A stretch of 64,000 bases of DNA from JAXLYE01 sp046351595. Its GTDB lineage: Bacteria > Myxococcota_A > Polyangia > Palsa-1104 > JAEUJZ01. Shown one piece after another: positions 56,592 through 64,000 of the stretch (positions are counted from its first letter, which is position 1; every line of letters starts with the position of its first letter). The notes beneath the pieces are model-generated. The model was not told where the DNA came from and searched no databases. It was given only the letters and a program-made list of their open reading frames with translations. The position numbers and the translations under genes are program-made. The stretch covers positions 496,001-560,000 of the forward strand of contig JAXLYE010000005.1 of the NCBI GenBank assembly GCA_046351595.1, read 5' to 3'.

Positions 56592-58118
56592 GTGGCGGCT
56601 GAGCCGCTCGGGCGGCGCGTCTTCCTGGCGCGGGCGGCGGGGCTGGTGCTGACGCTCGGGGCGGGCCCCGTCGGGTCGGCGCGGCGCGTGCGGCCCCCCC
56701 GGAGGACGACGGCGGCGGGCTCGCCCTACGACGCGGGGCTGTGGCTGGCCGGCGATCACCACATCCACACCCGCTACTCCAGCGACGGGCGCTACGAGAT
56801 CGCGGAGCAGGTCGCGGGCGCGGCGCGCTCGGGGCTGGACTTCTGCGTCATCACGGATCACGGCGGGCCGCTGCACGACAAGGTGCTGCTGCAGCGCGCC
56901 TACCCCGAGCTCGTCGCCGCGCGCAAGGCGCACCCCGAGCTGCTCATCTTCCAGGGCCTGGAGTGGAACATCCCCGAGGCCGAGCACGGCTCCGTCATCG
57001 TGCCGCCGGGCGAGAGCGAGGCCGAGGTGGTGGCGGAGTTCGAGTCGCGCTTCGACGCCCACCGCCCGCGCCCGCGGCCGCTCGGCGAGGAAGACGCGGT
57101 CGCGGGCGTGCGCTTCCTGCAGGCGCAGAAGGACCGGCCGCTGTTCTTCGCCAACCACCCGGCGCGGCGCGGACTCGACAGCCCGCACGAGCTGCGCGCC
57201 TGGGCCGACGCCGGACCCGACGTGACGCGCGGCTTCGAGGGCGCGCCCGGCCACCCGGCGGCGACGCTGGTCGGCGACCTGCGCGGCCACTACTCGGTGC
57301 CGGCGCACCCGGCGGGCTCGTTCCCCGGCTACCCGCCCGAGAGCTACCGCACCTTCGGCGGCTATGACGCCTACGTCGCCCAGGTCGGCGGCCTCTGGGA
57401 CAGCCTGCTCGCCGAGGGGCGGCCGTTCTACATCACCGCGAACTCCGACTCGCACCGCTGGCACGGCGACCTCGTCGAGGTCGACCGCAGCCGCTACCGC
57501 ACCGAGGGCTTCGTCACGCCGACCGGGCGCACGCTGCCGCTCGGCAAGCGCCGCGAGGACAGCGACTACCCGCCCGGGGCCTACTGCCAGACGCGCGTGT
57601 TCGCGGCGCGGCGTGATCCGCACGCGGTGCTCGCGGGCATGCGGCAGGGCAACATGTACACCGTGCTCGGCGGCCTCATCGACGGGCTGGCGCTGTGGCT
57701 GCATGACGGCGAGCAGGCGGTGCCGATGGGCGGCACGCTGCTGGTTCGGCGCGGCGCCTCGGTCGAGCTCTTGCTGCAGCTGCGGCCGACGAGCCGACGC
57801 AACCTCGGCGGCGTGCTGCCCGCGCTCGATCACATCGACCTCATCGTCGGCGACATCACGGGCCCGGCGGCGGACCGCGACACGCTGCGCTGCCCGTCGG
57901 CGCGGACGCTCGTGCGCTGGCCGGCGCGCGAGGGCAGCCGCCGCGGCGACGTGCTGACCTTCCGCCACCGCTTCGCGCCGCCGCGCCGCGACTTCTTCGT
58001 CCGCGTCCGCGGCAGCAACACCGACGTCGCGGCGCCGGGCATGGACCCGCCGGGGATCGACCCGTGGGCCGACCTGTGGTTCTACTCGAACCCGATCTTC
58101 GTCCGCCTGGCGCCGTGA
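56592..58118 (+). CDS. Tat-exported PHP-type metallohydrolase (CehA/McbA-like)
   Basis: 508 residues from GTG 56592. Twin-arginine-like signal GRRVFLARAAGLVLTLGA. The PHP motif DHHIHTRYSSDG (His57, His59), TDHGGP and the downstream EWN, NHPAR and ITANSDSHRW segments form the metal site. It resembles the CehA/McbA family of secreted hydrolases known from carbaryl degradation; many members have unknown substrates. It lies 42 bp downstream of the uracil-DNA glycosylase gene, on the same strand, but a shared role is not obvious. It converges on the di-heme gene, with only 10 bp between stops. Confidence 0.85.
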   Translation: MAAEPLGRRVFLARAAGLVLTLGAGPVGSARRVRPPRRTTAAGSPYDAGLWLAGDHHIHTRYSSDGRYEIAEQVAGAARSGLDFCVITDHGGPLHDKVLLQRAYPELVAARKAHPELLIFQGLEWNIPEAEHGSVIVPPGESEAEVVAEFESRFDAHRPRPRPLGEEDAVAGVRFLQAQKDRPLFFANHPARRGLDSPHELRAWADAGPDVTRGFEGAPGHPAATLVGDLRGHYSVPAHPAGSFPGYPPESYRTFGGYDAYVAQVGGLWDSLLAEGRPFYITANSDSHRWHGDLVEVDRSRYRTEGFVTPTGRTLPLGKRREDSDYPPGAYCQTRVFAARRDPHAVLAGMRQGNMYTVLGGLIDGLALWLHDGEQAVPMGGTLLVRRGASVELLLQLRPTSRRNLGGVLPALDHIDLIVGDITGPAADRDTLRCPSARTLVRWPAREGSRRGDVLTFRHRFAPPRRDFFVRVRGSNTDVAAPGMDPPGIDPWADLWFYSNPIFVRLAP

Positions 58119-58128
58119 GCCCGCGGGC

Positions 58129-60204
58129 TCAAAGGCAGCGCAGAAAGGCCAGCAGCGCCTCGCGCTCGGCGGGCAAAAGCGACGGCGCCGGCCAGGCGTT
58201 GGCGGCGGCGTGCACCGCGGGCGAGGAGGGATCCGCGTGCGTGCGGCGCAGCACCTCGGCCAGCGACCCGGCGCTGCCGTCCGAGAAGTACGGCCCGCTG
58301 TCCCAGATGCCGCGCAGCGACGGCGGGTTGTTGCCCGACGGGGTCAGGTCCGGGGTGCCTGTGCGGTAGCGCAGCAGGCTGGTGAGGGCGACGCCGCCGC
58401 GCAGCAGCTCGCGCTCGAGCTCGGCCTCCGCGACGGGCTGGTCGGTGCCGCTGTCGCGCACGAGCCGGTGGCAGGAGGCGCAGCGCGCGCGGAACACCCC
58501 GAGCCCGGCGCGCGCCTGTGCCGGCAGCATCGTCGCGCCGAGCGGCACGAACGGCGAGGGCTCGGGCACAAGGGTCTGCAGGTAGGCGGCCATCGCGGCG
58601 CGCACCGCGGCGGGCGAGAGGGTCACGTGCGGGCGGCGGCCGTACGCGGGCAGCGTGACCGGGTACTTGTCGAAGTTCCACGGGTCGCGCTCCCAGCCCT
58701 GGGCGTGGCTGGCGAGCAGGCTGGCCGAGAACGCCGTCAGGTCGGCGAGCTCGCCGATGAACAGGTAGGGCGCGGTCTGCGCGATGCCGCGGCAGGTCCG
58801 GGTCTGGGTGAAGAAGCGGTTCTGGCGGGCCGGGTGGGCGCGGCCGTCGAGGTGGGCGTCGTCGTGGCACGCCGAGCAGGCGTAGACCGAGCGCTCGCCG
58901 TCCGCGACGTTGTGCGGGAAGAGGCGGCGGCTGAAGAACAGGAGCTCGCCGCGCTCGGCCGCGGTGCGGCGCTCGGGCTCGCCGACGATCACGGTCTCGC
59001 GCTCGGTGGTGGCCGGGTCGATGAGGGACACGGTATCGCCCAGGCGCTCGGCGACCGCGACGCGCCCGTCGGGCAGCAGCGCCAGCGCCGTCGGGTTGGC
59101 GCCGACCGCGACGACCCGGCCCAGCGGGGACGCCGCCCGCGGATCGAGCGCCGCGCCACCACCGAGCGCGTCGTCCTCGACGAGCAGCAGGTTGTCGGTC
59201 GCGGCGCCGGCGACCACCAGCCGCCGCCGCGCCGGGTCGTAGACGGCCGCGTCGAGCTTGGCCAGGCCGGCGCGCTCGGTCAGGTTGAGGCTGCGGCGCT
59301 GACCGGGCCCCGGGTCGTCGAGCGGCAGGCCCGCGCCGGGGCGCAGCGGCAGCGGCAGGATCACGCTGTCCAGCCCGGCGACGAAGGGCTGGGCGCGATC
59401 GACGCGGCGATCCTCGTGGCCGAGCAGCAAGAGTGTCGGCGAGGGCGGCGGCAGCGCGAGCACGTCCTGCACCGGCGCCGCGGTCTGGAGCCGCTGCACC
59501 GCGGGGCCGAGCCGGCCGTCGGGCAGCAGCTCGTGCGCGGTGAGCTCGCGGCCGTTGAGGTGCGTCACCAGGAGGAGCTCCGCCGGCGGGACCGCCTTGG
59601 ACTGCGGGCCGCGGGGCGGCGCCGCGTCGTCGGGGCCGGAAGCCGAGGGTGCGCGGCTGATCCGACGCAGGGTGCGCGGCCCGCGGCCGGTGACCAGCCG
59701 CTGCACCACGCCGCCTTCGGGCAGGCGCACCACCTGGACCCCGTCGAGCGCCGGCGTCGCCACGTAGGCCAGGTCGCCGGCCGGGCTGAGCGCGAGGCCG
59801 TGCAGGCCGTGCACCTCGCCCGCGGGCACACGCGCATAGCGCTGCGCGGCCGGCAGCGCCTCGGGGTGCGGCGGAATCAGCCCGAGCGCTGGCTCATAAC
59901 GACAGGCCACCACGACTTCACCTCGCGGCGTGACCGCCAGCGCCTGCGGGAAGGGTCCGGTCGTAATTCGCGCAACGATGCGGGCGGGCCGCGTGCGGCT
60001 ATCAATCACCGCGATCGAATCCGCGGTCGAGAGCGCGACATACAGCAAGCCATCGCGCGGGTTGTAGGCCAAGGCCCGCGGTCGGCTGTGACCTGCGCTA
60101 GGGATCTTCCTTGTATCGCTGAAGGGCGCGCTCTGACTGCGGCTAAAGAGCGCAGGCACCAGGGCCAGCGCAAGTCCACAGCAGAACAGATGCCGGGCCA
60201 TCAT
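58129..60204 (-). CDS. Secreted beta-propeller/di-heme cytochrome (peroxidase-like)
   Basis: 691 residues. Signal peptide about 1-25. The N-terminal 400 residues have YncE-like propeller repeats (ALAYNPRDGLLYVALSTADSIAVIDSRT, ALAVTPRGEVVVACRYEP). The C-terminal part has two heme motifs, CSACH (Cys443, Cys446, His447) and CASCH (Cys575, Cys578, His579), in a context like di-heme cytochrome c peroxidase/MauG (RQNRFFTQTRTCRGIAQTAPYLF). It is probably a periplasmic or surface electron-transfer enzyme. The ATG at 60204 or 60201 cannot be told apart. Confidence 0.87.
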   Translation of the reverse strand: MMARHLFCCGLALALVPALFSRSQSAPFSDTRKIPSAGHSRPRALAYNPRDGLLYVALSTADSIAVIDSRTRPARIVARITTGPFPQALAVTPRGEVVVACRYEPALGLIPPHPEALPAAQRYARVPAGEVHGLHGLALSPAGDLAYVATPALDGVQVVRLPEGGVVQRLVTGRGPRTLRRISRAPSASGPDDAAPPRGPQSKAVPPAELLLVTHLNGRELTAHELLPDGRLGPAVQRLQTAAPVQDVLALPPPSPTLLLLGHEDRRVDRAQPFVAGLDSVILPLPLRPGAGLPLDDPGPGQRRSLNLTERAGLAKLDAAVYDPARRRLVVAGAATDNLLLVEDDALGGGAALDPRAASPLGRVVAVGANPTALALLPDGRVAVAERLGDTVSLIDPATTERETVIVGEPERRTAAERGELLFFSRRLFPHNVADGERSVYACSACHDDAHLDGRAHPARQNRFFTQTRTCRGIAQTAPYLFIGELADLTAFSASLLASHAQGWERDPWNFDKYPVTLPAYGRRPHVTLSPAAVRAAMAAYLQTLVPEPSPFVPLGATMLPAQARAGLGVFRARCASCHRLVRDSGTDQPVAEAELERELLRGGVALTSLLRYRTGTPDLTPSGNNPPSLRGIWDSGPYFSDGSAGSLAEVLRRTHADPSSPAVHAAANAWPAPSLLPAEREALLAFLRCL

Positions 60205-60465
60205 GCGGGCACTGTATCAAGATTCGGCAGGACGGAGCCTGGTGAGCGGTCGCTCAACCTGCGCAAGCAGACTACCGTACGCGATAGCCCACACACGGGG
60301 TGGAGCTACTACAGGAATTCAAGAATTCGCTGTTATCTATTTTTGGAGGGAGCGCACCGTGCTTATTCGCACGTCCGCGCAATGACCGCATGAAGAGTGG
60401 TGCTTGGTCGCACAGCGACAGAGGGTCTACGAGATGGCCGAGATGTCTATACAAGCGCTGGACGC
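60205..60465. other. Intergenic region upstream of the propeller-cytochrome gene
   Basis: No gene. The part near 60290-60370 is AT-richer than average and should contain the promoter of the minus-strand gene starting at 60204. It ends at the terminator of the next minus-strand gene. Confidence 0.4.
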
Positions 60466-60502
60466 AAAAAAAAGAGCGCGCCTCCCATCGGAAGGCGCGC
60501 TC
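60466..60502 (-). terminator. Classical intrinsic terminator
   Basis: On the minus strand a stem GAGCGCGCCTTCC / GGAGGCGCGCTC (near-perfect, 4-nt loop GATG) is followed immediately by eight T. It starts 16 bp after the stop codon of the gene ending at 60518. This is the only hairpin plus U-tract terminator that I see in the window. Confidence 0.92.
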
Positions 60503-60517
60503 GGGTTGTGCAGAGAG

Positions 60518-61084
60518 CTACTTCTTGCGGGGCGCGGCGCCGGTCAGGTACTTCATCAGGCGCTTCTCGCCAACCGTGTGGATCTTGCCATCGGAGACGA
60601 GCTCCGAGAGCGGCTGCCGCAGCTTGTTCGCGAGCTCGGCGCGATCGATGCCGATCGTGGTGAGCTGCTCGTTGGTAACCGCCTTGGCAATCTCGTTGCG
60701 GTTCAGGCCGTCCTTGTTCTCGGACAGCGTCTTCAAGATGACCGACTTGAGGTTGGTCTTCTGCGACTCGTTGAGGCGGGTCCGGCGGGCCGGCTTGGTC
60801 GCGACCTTCTCGGGGATGCGCTTGCCGCCGCTCAGCGCCTCGGCGAAGTCGACCACGCCCATCGTCGACACGACGCCCCAGACGTCCTTGTGCTGACGCA
60901 GCTGGTTGATGAACTGCTCCACCGTCACCTTGTTGGTCGGGTGCAGCTTGTAGAACATGTTGAGCGCGGCCTGGCGACGGAGATCTTCGTTGCGCGCCTG
61001 CAGCTCTTGCTCGAACAGCGAGCTGATGTCAAACGACGCGGGAGCGGCAGCAGCAGCAGCAACGGGAGCTTTCTTTCCGGCCAT
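60518..61084 (-). CDS. Small basic, putative winged-helix DNA-binding protein
   Basis: 188 residues from ATG 61084, with a strong Shine-Dalgarno (GGAGG, 7 nt away). A short Ala-rich start (KKAPVAAAAAAPASFDISSLF) is followed by helix-rich sequence. The C-terminal half is basic and looks like a winged helix: LKTLSENKDGLNRNEIAKAVTNEQLTTIG, then ELANKLRQPLSELVSDGKIHTVGEKRLMKYL. I do not recognise a named family. A strong ribosome binding site and a textbook terminator suggest a monocistronic, highly expressed gene, which could fit a nucleoid or regulatory protein. Confidence 0.7.
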   Translation of the reverse strand: MAGKKAPVAAAAAAPASFDISSLFEQELQARNEDLRRQAALNMFYKLHPTNKVTVEQFINQLRQHKDVWGVVSTMGVVDFAEALSGGKRIPEKVATKPARRTRLNESQKTNLKSVILKTLSENKDGLNRNEIAKAVTNEQLTTIGIDRAELANKLRQPLSELVSDGKIHTVGEKRLMKYLTGAAPRKK

Positions 61085-61665
61085 TACGTTTCCTCCATCT
61101 TCCTTAGGTTTCGGCAACATACGGGCCATGCCTGGGGGGGGAAACCACGGGGCCATGGCGGCTGCCGACAGTGTTGTGCGCTTGCAGGGCTTGAAGCACA
61201 ACCAATGATTGATAAATAGCCCGGGCGCATTCAATTCGCAACAGTTTGTTGTGTCAAGCACGATTTCGCCCGATTAACGTCTCGACGATGTACAACCCGC
61301 TGCAGTCTGCGCGGGAGCGGGTCTTGCGGCGCTTGGGGATCTTGCGGCGCTTGAGGCCCTGAGGACTCGGAACCTGCACGGAAGCCGGTACCCGATGCCC
61401 TTGCACGCCGTGCTGCAAGGACCCGTCGGGCGTATACGGCTGCGCACAAGTCGGACGCGCGGCACCGCCCAGATAGGACTGTGGCGGTCGCGCTGCGCAT
61501 GCTGTTAGGATTCTGACGCCGCTGCGAGACGGTTTGAGTCCTTGCACCGCTGCCGCTTGCTGCCCGCTGTTGTTGCCGCTGTCGTAAAACGGGTGAAGCG
61601 TGCCCCTTCGAATAAGCCCCAGCTCGCGGTCGCGGGCCGCGGCCCGGGCTCGAGTGTTGCCGCCA
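61085..61665. other. Long intergenic region
   Basis: About 580 bp with the promoter of the minus-strand 188-aa gene and of the histidine kinase (plus). It contains a short tandem repeat TCTTGCGGCGCTTG (twice at about 61322-61353). A minus-strand reading frame across it (61254-61721) is Arg-rich with no start signal and is not accepted as a gene. The segment near 61190-61260 is AT-richer (promoter-like). Confidence 0.4.
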
Positions 61666-63267
61666 ATGCGAATCCGCCGTCCGATCTCCCCCTTATATCT
61701 AAGCTTTCCGCTGATCCTCATCGCCGCGCTGGCGCTCGCGCGATACTCCTATCGCAACGCGCGGCAGCTGGCGCAGAACAGCGAAGACTCGGTCGTGGCG
61801 GGGCTCTATGCGCTCGGGGATCAGACCCGCAGCCGCGTCGAGAGCTTCATCATCGACTCGGATCGCGAGCTCTTCAACCTGGTCGATCTCGAGCACCTCG
61901 GCGACTTCTCGCGGCGCTGGTCCGAGATCGTGCGGCTGTCCAACGCGGTCGAGGCCGCGGTGGTCCTCGACGAGAAGCTGCAGCTCGTCAAGGGCGGCTA
62001 CGTCCACAAGCGGCGCCGCCAGCCCGAGGCCGAGGCCTTCCTGCGCCTGTTCACCGGCAAGATCCTGCCGACGCTGCCGCTGGCCGAGCTGCGGCCCGAC
62101 GTCTTCCACCGCCACCTGCACACGCGCTACGAGGGCGTGGACTACCTGCTCAGCTACATCAAGCGTGAGGATCCGGCGAACGGGCGCAGCTTCTACATCG
62201 TGCTGCGCATCAACCTCGACTACCTGGTCGGCCGCTTCTTCCCCGAGCTGTTCCAGCCCATCGCCGGGCGCGTCGCGGTCGCGGTCATCGGCAGCGCCGG
62301 CGAGGTCGTCTACGGCCAGCCGATCCACGCCCCCAGCAAGTACCTGTACGACCGCCGCTTCGATACGACCGTGTACCAGTGGCGGCTGCAGATGGCGCCG
62401 CTCGACAGCGAGCGCCTGCGCCGCGACGCCGAGAAGCGCCAGCTCGCGGACCTGACGCTGATCGGGCTCATGGTCTCGGTCATCGTCGCCGGCACCGCGT
62501 TCCTCTTGCACGCGATCTCGTCGGAGCAGCGGGTCTCGGCGCTCAAGTCCGACTTCATCGGCAACGTCAGCCACGAGCTGAAGACGCCGCTGTCGCTCAT
62601 CCGCATGTTCGCGGAGCTTTTGCAGCTCGGGAAGGTGAAGACGCCGGAGAAGGGGCGCGAGTACGCCGCCATCATCATGCGCGAGTCCGAGCGCCTCTCG
62701 CGCCTCATCGACAACGTGCTCGACTTCTCGCGCATCGAGCGCGGCAAGGCGGCCTACGAGATGAAGCCCGGCGACCTCGGCGAGGTGGTCGAGCGCGCGC
62801 TCGACTTCTACCGCTACCGGCTGGAGCGCGAGGGCCGCCAGCTCGAGGTCGACCTGCCGACCGCGGTGCCGACGACGCTGCTCGATGAGAACGCGCTGAC
62901 GCTGGTGGTGCTGAACCTTTTGGACAACGCGGTGAAGTACGGCGGCAACGGCCCCATCGCGGTGCGGCTGCGGCGCAGCGAGCGCCCGGACAAGACCGTC
63001 GAGCTGGTGCTGTCCGTCAGCGACCAGGGCCTGGGCATCGAGCCCGAGGAGCAGAAGAAGATCTTCGAGCGCTTCTACCGGACGCGCGCGGTGCGCAACA
63101 CCAACATCCGCGGCTCGGGCATCGGCCTGGCGCTGGTCCGCCACATCACCGAGGCGCACGGCGGCCGCGTCGGCGTCGAGAGCGTGCCCGGCGGCGGCTC
63201 GACCTTCACCATCACCCTGCCCGTGCGCGCCGCGCCGGCCGAGGCCGCGCACCCGACCGAGGCCTAG
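61666..63267 (+). CDS. Orphan membrane sensor histidine kinase
   Basis: 533 residues from ATG 61666. Transmembrane helices at about 11-27 and 265-284 flank a large periplasmic sensor (about 28-263). The second helix is followed directly by HisKA without a HAMP domain. The phospho-acceptor is His303 (GNVSHELKTPLSLIRMF). The HATPase_c domain has the N box (NLLDNAVKYGG), G1 (DQGLGIEPEEQ), F box (KIFERFYRT) and G2 (GSGIGLALVRHITEAHGG). There is no response regulator next to it in the window. Its TAG stop is formed by the left end of the MITE-like element at 63265. Confidence 0.92.
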   Translation: MRIRRPISPLYLSFPLILIAALALARYSYRNARQLAQNSEDSVVAGLYALGDQTRSRVESFIIDSDRELFNLVDLEHLGDFSRRWSEIVRLSNAVEAAVVLDEKLQLVKGGYVHKRRRQPEAEAFLRLFTGKILPTLPLAELRPDVFHRHLHTRYEGVDYLLSYIKREDPANGRSFYIVLRINLDYLVGRFFPELFQPIAGRVAVAVIGSAGEVVYGQPIHAPSKYLYDRRFDTTVYQWRLQMAPLDSERLRRDAEKRQLADLTLIGLMVSVIVAGTAFLLHAISSEQRVSALKSDFIGNVSHELKTPLSLIRMFAELLQLGKVKTPEKGREYAAIIMRESERLSRLIDNVLDFSRIERGKAAYEMKPGDLGEVVERALDFYRYRLEREGRQLEVDLPTAVPTTLLDENALTLVVLNLLDNAVKYGGNGPIAVRLRRSERPDKTVELVLSVSDQGLGIEPEEQKKIFERFYRTRAVRNTNIRGSGIGLALVRHITEAHGGRVGVESVPGGGSTFTITLPVRAAPAEAAHPTEA

Positions 63268-63426
63268 GGCGTGTCCTCAAATTCTCCCGTCGCCGAGACG
63301 TGCCGGCGCGGGCGCCGGGCCGCGTTGCTCAGTCGGTCACGGGCCAAAGCCCGCTCCCTCTTTCGCGCCTTGCCCGGCTGGCGCCGCCTCGCCTCGGCTC
63401 GGTCCGAATACGAGGACACGCCCTAA
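63265..63426. mobile_element. MITE-like element with 18/20 terminal inverted repeats and TA flanks
   Basis: Left end TAGGGCGTGTCCTCAAATTC (63265-63284) and right end GAATACGAGGACACGCCCTA (63406-63425) are inverted repeats matching at 18 of 20 positions. TA flanks both ends, as in IS630/Tc1-type or some IS5-group transposition. About 160 bp long with no gene inside, so it is a non-autonomous element. The mid-part has only weak dyad symmetry. Confidence 0.8.
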
Positions 63427-63455
63427 GCCCCGCGGCCGCTGCAAGCGCGAGCGGC

Positions 63456-63540
63456 AGATAGAGGGAGAAGGGCGGAGAGGGGCCGGGAGAGAAGAGAAGG
63501 GGAGGGACGAGAGGGGAGGCGGAAGGCGGGAGCGCGGCCG
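63456..63540. repeat. Purine-rich low-complexity tract
   Basis: About 80 bp almost entirely A and G on the plus strand (blocks such as GAGAAGGGCGGAGAGGGG), lying just beyond the stop of the minus-strand gene ending at 63598. On that gene's transcript it would be C/U-rich. Confidence 0.65.
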
Positions 63541-63552
63541 GGCAGTACCCGC

Positions 63553-63610
63553 GCTCAGCGCAGGATGCCCGCGCGCTCAGCGCAGGATGCCCGCGTGTCA
63601 GCGCAGGATG
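63553..63610. repeat. 22-bp tandem repeat that triplicates a gene's stop region
   Basis: Units start at 63553 and 63575, with a partial copy at 63597-63610 (core TCAGCGCAGGATG). The third copy contains the real stop codon and the last codons of the minus-strand gene. The two downstream copies repeat its codons for Ile-Leu-Arg and the stop. Confidence 0.8.
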
Positions 63611-64000
63611 AAATAAGGGTCGACGCTCGAGCCGACCGTGCGGATGATGCGGCCGCGGAGCTGGCTCGTCGAGCCGCTGCGCCCCTCGTCGACCAGGTAG
63701 ACGACGCCGCTCGGCGCGGTGATGGCGGAGCGCAGGCCCTGCGCCAGCACGTCGGTCAGCCCGTCACGCGGCGAGGTCTGCGCCGGCCAGAGGTACGCCT
63801 GCCGGCCGCCGAGCACGCTGAAGCTCACGGTGTAGCCATCGGGCGGAACCGACCACAGATCCGTGAACTCGGGATCGCGCGGCACGCGCAGCACGAGGTT
63901 TCCGAACGGGTTCTCGAAGTGGATGCGGCGCACGCCCAGCACCTCGGTGTGGTCGCCCGGGAAGGCGCAGTAGTCCGAGCCGCAGGCAGCCATCATCGGG
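63598..64000 (-). CDS. Protein of unknown function, 5' partial
   Basis: The frame continues past the window edge, so the first ATG seen (63996) is probably internal. The visible 132 residues are beta-rich (YTVSFSVLGGRQAYLWPA, SGVVYLVDEGRSGSTSQLRGRIIRTV), with Cys in GSDYCAFPGDH. The last residues are PYFILR. It resembles the C-terminus of a secreted propeller or adhesin-like protein with no further identity. The stop is preceded by the 22-bp repeat described separately. Confidence 0.7.
   Translation of the reverse strand, partial: PMMAACGSDYCAFPGDHTEVLGVRRIHFENPFGNLVLRVPRDPEFTDLWSVPPDGYTVSFSVLGGRQAYLWPAQTSPRDGLTDVLAQGLRSAITAPSGVVYLVDEGRSGSTSQLRGRIIRTVGSSVDPYFILR

Noticed and set aside
55029..57968. 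979-aa minus-strand frame
   Set aside because: Antisense to the kinase, glycosylase and PHP hydrolase genes; composition is Arg/Ala/Pro with no folds and it crosses the intergenic repeats.
61510..61545. GGTTTGAGTCC, similar to a tRNA T-loop
   Set aside because: The flanking bases do not pair as a T-stem and no acceptor, D or anticodon arms can be drawn around it.
61254..61721. 155-aa minus-strand reading frame over the 61.1-61.7 kb gap
   Set aside because: Arg- and Pro-rich without a signal, domain or ribosome binding site, and overlapping the start of the histidine kinase. It ends in a KRRK repeat that comes from the local tandem repeat.

Overview
The window looks like chromosomal DNA of a high-GC Myxococcota bacterium (Polyangia/Haliangium-like; inferred from content, not from a database). 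The evidence is the strong G/C third-position bias, a soluble Ser/Thr kinase fused to a receiver domain, NtrC-type regulation, many Cys-rich or low-complexity lipoproteins, 'WAVGDAG'-type propeller proteins and a secreted protein with an acidic DxDGDG calcium-type loop. No rRNA or tRNA gene was recognised. Genes lie on both strands in short operons, and the two edge genes are cut by the window.

Layout. 1-8.7 kb: end of a methyltransferase, a TIG-domain lipoprotein, a TPR/barrel-like protein, a Cys-rich lipoprotein, an NtrB-like histidine kinase and, divergent from it, a secreted protein-TPR-NtrC operon. 8.7-10.7 kb: an accessory patch with a frameshifted Rpn/DUF4351 remnant, a degenerate 41-bp repeat and a lower-GC DUF1016 (YhcG) nuclease-like gene. 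10.7-16.8 kb: a 790-aa lipoprotein converging on, and overlapping, a 1236-aa membrane protein. 16.9-23.7 kb: an MFS transporter, a DevBCA/MacAB-like adaptor-permease-ATPase exporter, and a LysR regulator beside a DJ-1/PfpI protein. 23.7-30.6 kb: HtrA-like lipoprotein protease, two secreted unknowns and a translationally coupled pair of M16 peptidases. 30.8-34.5 kb: a type-B succinate:quinone oxidoreductase operon (sdhC-sdhA-sdhB). 34.6-43.8 kb: esterases, a YcaQ/AlkZ-like glycosylase and a VIT-vWA protein. 43.8-48.9 kb: GH2 beta-mannosidase coupled to an HSL-type esterase, and a propeller lipoprotein. 49-53.7 kb: a four-gene secreted operon of a Tat protein plus three lipoproteins, two with cytochrome-like Cys/His motifs. 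54-60.2 kb: kinase-receiver fusion, family-5 uracil-DNA glycosylase, PHP-type (CehA/McbA-like) hydrolase and a di-heme propeller-cytochrome. 60.5-64 kb: a small putative DNA-binding protein with a textbook terminator, an orphan histidine kinase whose stop codon is formed by a MITE-like insertion, and the 3' end of an unknown gene.

The most interesting non-coding structures are a three-copy 21-bp array of AGTTC-N5-GAACT dyads in a divergent promoter, a 19-bp repeat with a TGTCCTA/TAGGACA palindrome between convergent genes, a perfect 16-bp palindrome TGTACCGATCGGTACA, a LysR-type T-N11-A palindrome, a TA-flanked 161-bp MITE, and a triplicated stop-codon region. The coding side is mostly recognisable; the secreted 49-53.7 kb operon, the 10.7-16.8 kb pair and the kinase-receiver fusion are the least explained.
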